From: an uncultured Muribaculum sp.
Lineage (GTDB): Bacteria > Bacteroidota > Bacteroidia > Bacteroidales > Muribaculaceae
Direction of reading: 5' to 3'
Length of the DNA: 64,000 nucleotides
Assembly: GCF_910583865.1 (NCBI RefSeq)
Contig: NZ_CAJTYX010000008.1
Location: 1-64,000, forward strand
Shown: one piece after another, positions 61,648 through 64,000 of the stretch
Numbering within the stretch: position 1 is the first letter of the stretch
Layout: each line of letters begins with the position of its first letter
The notes under the pieces: model-generated
Seen by the model: only the letters and a program-made list of their open reading frames with translations
Databases searched by the model: none
Told to the model about the DNA's origin: nothing
Program-made: the position numbers and the translations under genes

Positions 61648-63633
61648 TCAAAGGGGCTTGATTCCGTCGACCTCCCTGAGCCATGCAGAAGATGACGCAT
61701 CGGATGGCATGCGCCAGTCTCCGCGAGGTGACAGGCACACGCTGCCCACCTTAGGCCCGTCGGGCAGACATGAACGCTTGAACTGCTGGGAGAAGAACCT
61801 CCGATAGAACGTACGAAGCCAATGGAGTATGGTTGCCGAGTCGTAAATGCCATCAAAGGCATGCGTGGCAAGATAATAGACGCGGCGCGGCGTGAACCCG
61901 AAGCGTAATGTATAATACAGGAAAAAATCATGTAGCTCGTACGGGCCTACCAGATCCTCGGTTTTCTGCTTGATATTCCCGTTTTCGTCGGCAGGGATCA
62001 GTTCCGGACTGATCGGGGTGTCCACTATGTCAAGCAGGATATCGCGTTCATGGAGATCCGGTGTCGACATCGCACACCATCTTACGAGATGCCTTACCAG
62101 CGTCTTGGGTATGCCGGCATTTACCCCGTACATCGACATGTGGTCGCCGTTGTATGTGGCCCACCCGAGCGCGAGTTCAGAGAGATCACCCGTGCCGAGC
62201 ACCATTCCCGATACCTGGTTTGCTATGTCCATGAGCAGCTGGGTACGTTCACGGGCCTGTGAGTTCTCATATGTCACGTCGTGCACATCAATGTCGTGTC
62301 CGATGTCGGAGAAATGCTGTTTTACGGCATCCACGATTGAAATCTCACGGATCGTGATTCCGAGCGACTTCATAAGCTCGACAGCATTGTCATGCGTGCG
62401 GTCCGTAGTGCCGAATCCTGGCATCGTGACACCTGTTATGCCTTTGCGATCGATGCCGAGCGCGTCGAATGTACGCACAGCCACCAACAGCGCCAGCGTC
62501 GAATCGAGTCCTCCCGATATGCCGACCACGAGACTGCCGGTATGCGTGGCATGCAGGCGCTGGGCGAGGCCGCTGATCTGGATATTGATTATCTCCTCAC
62601 ATCTCGCGTCGATAAGCTCACCATTGTCCGGAACGAACGGGCGTGGGTCGACCTTCCGCAGTAACCCTTCCCTTCTCACAGCCGGAATGACGGCACACAC
62701 ACGCCGCATCCCCTCCTTGGCCTCCAGCTTCCGTGAATCTGAGAAAGACATCATATGCCGCCGGTCACGCCGCAAGGCTTCTATGTCGACATCTGCCACG
62801 GCGAAAACGGCATGCCGCGTCCATCGAGGCGCTTCAGCGAGCAATGCGCCGTTTTCATACACGAGAGCTTTCCCGTCGAATACAAGATCGGTCGTAGATT
62901 CACCGAATCCGGCGGACGAATACACGTAGGCGCTCATGCAGCGTGCCGACTGTTGGGCGAGCAGTGATTTCAGGTAACCGTACTTGCCGATGAGATCGTC
63001 GGAGGCGGAAAGATTCAGGATTATCTCTGCTCCCCCAAGTGCCGCACGCGTCGACGGCGGTACCGGAGTCCACAGGTCCTCGCAGATTTCAATCCCCACA
63101 CCTACACCGTCCACGTCGATAATTACATCCGTGCCGAAAGGAACGTGATCCACTCCCCACTCCGTCACCCCGGAAGGAAGATCGGCACCCGACGCAAACC
63201 AGCGCCGTTCATAGAATTCGTTGTAATTGGGCAGATAGGTCTTTGGCACTACGGCGACAACCTTTCCGCCCGCGAATGCCACAGCACAATTATATAAAGT
63301 GTCGAGCACCGTCAGCGGCGCACCGACCACGAACATCATTCCGCATCGGGATGACACCTCTTTAAGGCGTTCGATTCCGGCAAGTACGCCATCAAGCAGT
63401 TCCGACTGGTGGAACAGGTCTCCACATGTATATCCGGTAAGCGACATCTCCGGAAAAACCACGATTCTGACAGCGCTCTCCTTCAGTGTCTCCAACGTCT
63501 CGGCTATGGCATCGACATTGGCGTTTACATCCGCGATGGTGACTGTCGGCACTGCCGCCGCCACTCTCATGAATCCTTGTGCCGATGAATCGCAAAGCGA
63601 TCTTTCAGGTAATGTATAATTATGATTCGACAT
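61648..63633 (-). CDS. nadE: Glutamine-dependent NAD+ synthetase
   Basis: The 661-aa enzyme has an N-terminal nitrilase-like glutaminase domain (about 25-300). Its catalytic Glu is in VVFPEMSLTGY, its Lys in VVPKTYLPNYNEF and its Cys in GIEICEDLWTP. The C-terminal NAD synthetase domain (about 330-640) has the ATP loop VGISGGLDSTLALLV and GTGDLSELALGWATYNGDH. It converts deamido-NAD to NAD+ using glutamine. The domain order and length match the long bacterial form. It is monocistronic. Confidence 0.96.
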   Translation of the reverse strand: MSNHNYTLPERSLCDSSAQGFMRVAAAVPTVTIADVNANVDAIAETLETLKESAVRIVVFPEMSLTGYTCGDLFHQSELLDGVLAGIERLKEVSSRCGMMFVVGAPLTVLDTLYNCAVAFAGGKVVAVVPKTYLPNYNEFYERRWFASGADLPSGVTEWGVDHVPFGTDVIIDVDGVGVGIEICEDLWTPVPPSTRAALGGAEIILNLSASDDLIGKYGYLKSLLAQQSARCMSAYVYSSAGFGESTTDLVFDGKALVYENGALLAEAPRWTRHAVFAVADVDIEALRRDRRHMMSFSDSRKLEAKEGMRRVCAVIPAVRREGLLRKVDPRPFVPDNGELIDARCEEIINIQISGLAQRLHATHTGSLVVGISGGLDSTLALLVAVRTFDALGIDRKGITGVTMPGFGTTDRTHDNAVELMKSLGITIREISIVDAVKQHFSDIGHDIDVHDVTYENSQARERTQLLMDIANQVSGMVLGTGDLSELALGWATYNGDHMSMYGVNAGIPKTLVRHLVRWCAMSTPDLHERDILLDIVDTPISPELIPADENGNIKQKTEDLVGPYELHDFFLYYTLRFGFTPRRVYYLATHAFDGIYDSATILHWLRTFYRRFFSQQFKRSCLPDGPKVGSVCLSPRGDWRMPSDASSSAWLREVDGIKPL

Positions 63634-63654
63634 ATGCTGTTGTGTTTAGTCCTG

Positions 63655-63687
63655 CAAATATACTGATAAGCCGGGCGCAAAAGCAAA
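63655..63687 (-). promoter_or_regulatory. Promoter of nadE
   Basis: On the minus strand TTTG (63684-63687), a 21-nt spacer and TATATTTG (63655-63662) fit the consensus, about 20 nt before the start. Confidence 0.82.
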
Positions 63688-63889
63688 TTTATTTGAGCCA
63701 TATACATGCGCATTCCCGCGATTCTGCGGATAGAGCCGGTTTCTTAAAAAGACAACAACTAAGTAACTCACAAAAAATATTTCGCATATGATAAATTCTA
63801 AAGCTTTATATTTCCGCCGGAGAATTTTAGGCACTTTTCACTCTCTTCATCAGTCGTGTAGCTCGCTACACTCCTTCTTCATCGAGCAA
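63688..63889. other. Intergenic sequence before the second 58-bp repeat
   Basis: It contains a short hairpin GTGTAGC/GCTACAC (63856-63871) flanked by two copies of CTTCATC, and CGAGC...CGCTCG just before the repeat. This extended upstream part is not present at copy A. No gene is supported. Confidence 0.55.
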
Positions 63890-63947
63890 AAATCGCTCGA
63901 AAATTCTCTCGTCGTAAATATAAAATAATTTTTGCGAGTTACTTATG
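63890..63947 (+). repeat. 58-bp dispersed promoter-like repeat, copy B
   Basis: It is identical to 11576-11633 at 56 of 58 positions. It again ends in an ATG that opens a frame, here running to the window edge. Confidence 0.85.
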
Positions 63948-64000
63948 TATAAACTTTTTATCGAAAAAGCATGTTTCCAATGTATAATGGTTTCTGCCTC
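63945..64000 (+). CDS. Possible gene start cut by the window end
   Basis: The ATG that ends the 58-bp repeat opens a frame MYKLFIEKACFQCIMVSA to the last base. At copy A the same ATG starts the Mur ligase gene, so this may be a real gene start, but 18 codons cannot show what it encodes. Confidence 0.35.
   Translation, partial: MYKLFIEKACFQCIMVSA

Overview
The window looks like a piece of a gut-type Bacteroidales chromosome, most likely Muribaculaceae (S24-7) or a close relative (inference). Reasons: almost every transcription unit starts with the Bacteroidota sigma-ABfr -7 motif TAnnTTTG, often with a TTTG/TTG element 19-21 nt upstream. Three secreted giants and one smaller protein carry type IX secretion (T9SS)-like C-terminal sorting domains. 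Families largely confined to Bacteroidota are present (DUF4296, TIGR02757, DUF6377, histone H1-like Hc1, the cysteine-poor DksA/TraR protein of the ileS-lspA operon).

Layout. 1-5.1 kb: the 5' part of a tRNA-Gly, a 21-bp tandem repeat, an OmpA-family outer-membrane protein, a large coiled-coil lipoprotein with a long leader, and an 89-bp double-hairpin repeat. 5.1-10.6 kb: MATE transporter, FAD oxidoreductase, sensor-type SpoIIE phosphatase, Hc1 histone-like protein. 10.8-14.4 kb: alpha/beta hydrolase, membrane-anchored MurF-like Mur ligase, Ddl-like ATP-grasp ligase. 14.5-29.9 kb: housekeeping and membrane genes (cation diffusion facilitator, Sua5/YrdC, sugar-phosphate transferase, ClC, membrane pyrophosphatase, TypA/BipA, MFS, AI-2E family permease, DUF6377 regulator). 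30.1-46.7 kb: T9SS cargo, MutL, a TPR protein, an M6-type metalloprotease and two very large fibronectin/PKD adhesin-like proteins. 46.9-53.4 kb: the conserved ileS-dksA-lspA-DUF4296-hypothetical-TIGR02757 operon, transcribed leftward. 53.7-61.1 kb: a small ribbon-helix-helix-like protein, a GH92 glycosidase, then a tightly packed four-gene operon (methyltransferase-like, compact UvrD-type helicase, 505-aa unknown, DUF1848 protein with a radical-SAM-like CxxxCxxC) behind one good promoter. 61.4-64 kb: rpmH, paired palindromic terminators, nadE, and the second copy of a 58-bp repeat.

The four-gene operon at 56631-61110 is the best candidate for an undescribed system. It pairs a nucleic-acid motor with a methyltransferase fold, a putative radical enzyme and a large orphan protein, all with almost no spacing. 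The second candidate is the hydrolase / membrane Mur ligase / Ddl cassette, which may be a cell-wall side pathway rather than the housekeeping murF and ddl. At the DNA level there are three dispersed repeat families: a 9-bp unit GTCnGACnn array (three copies, all intergenic), a 58-bp promoter-like element ending exactly at an ATG (two copies 52 kb apart), and the 89-bp double hairpin. No CRISPR array, transposase, integrase, rRNA or complete prophage was seen. All functional calls come from reading the sequence and family knowledge; no searches were run.
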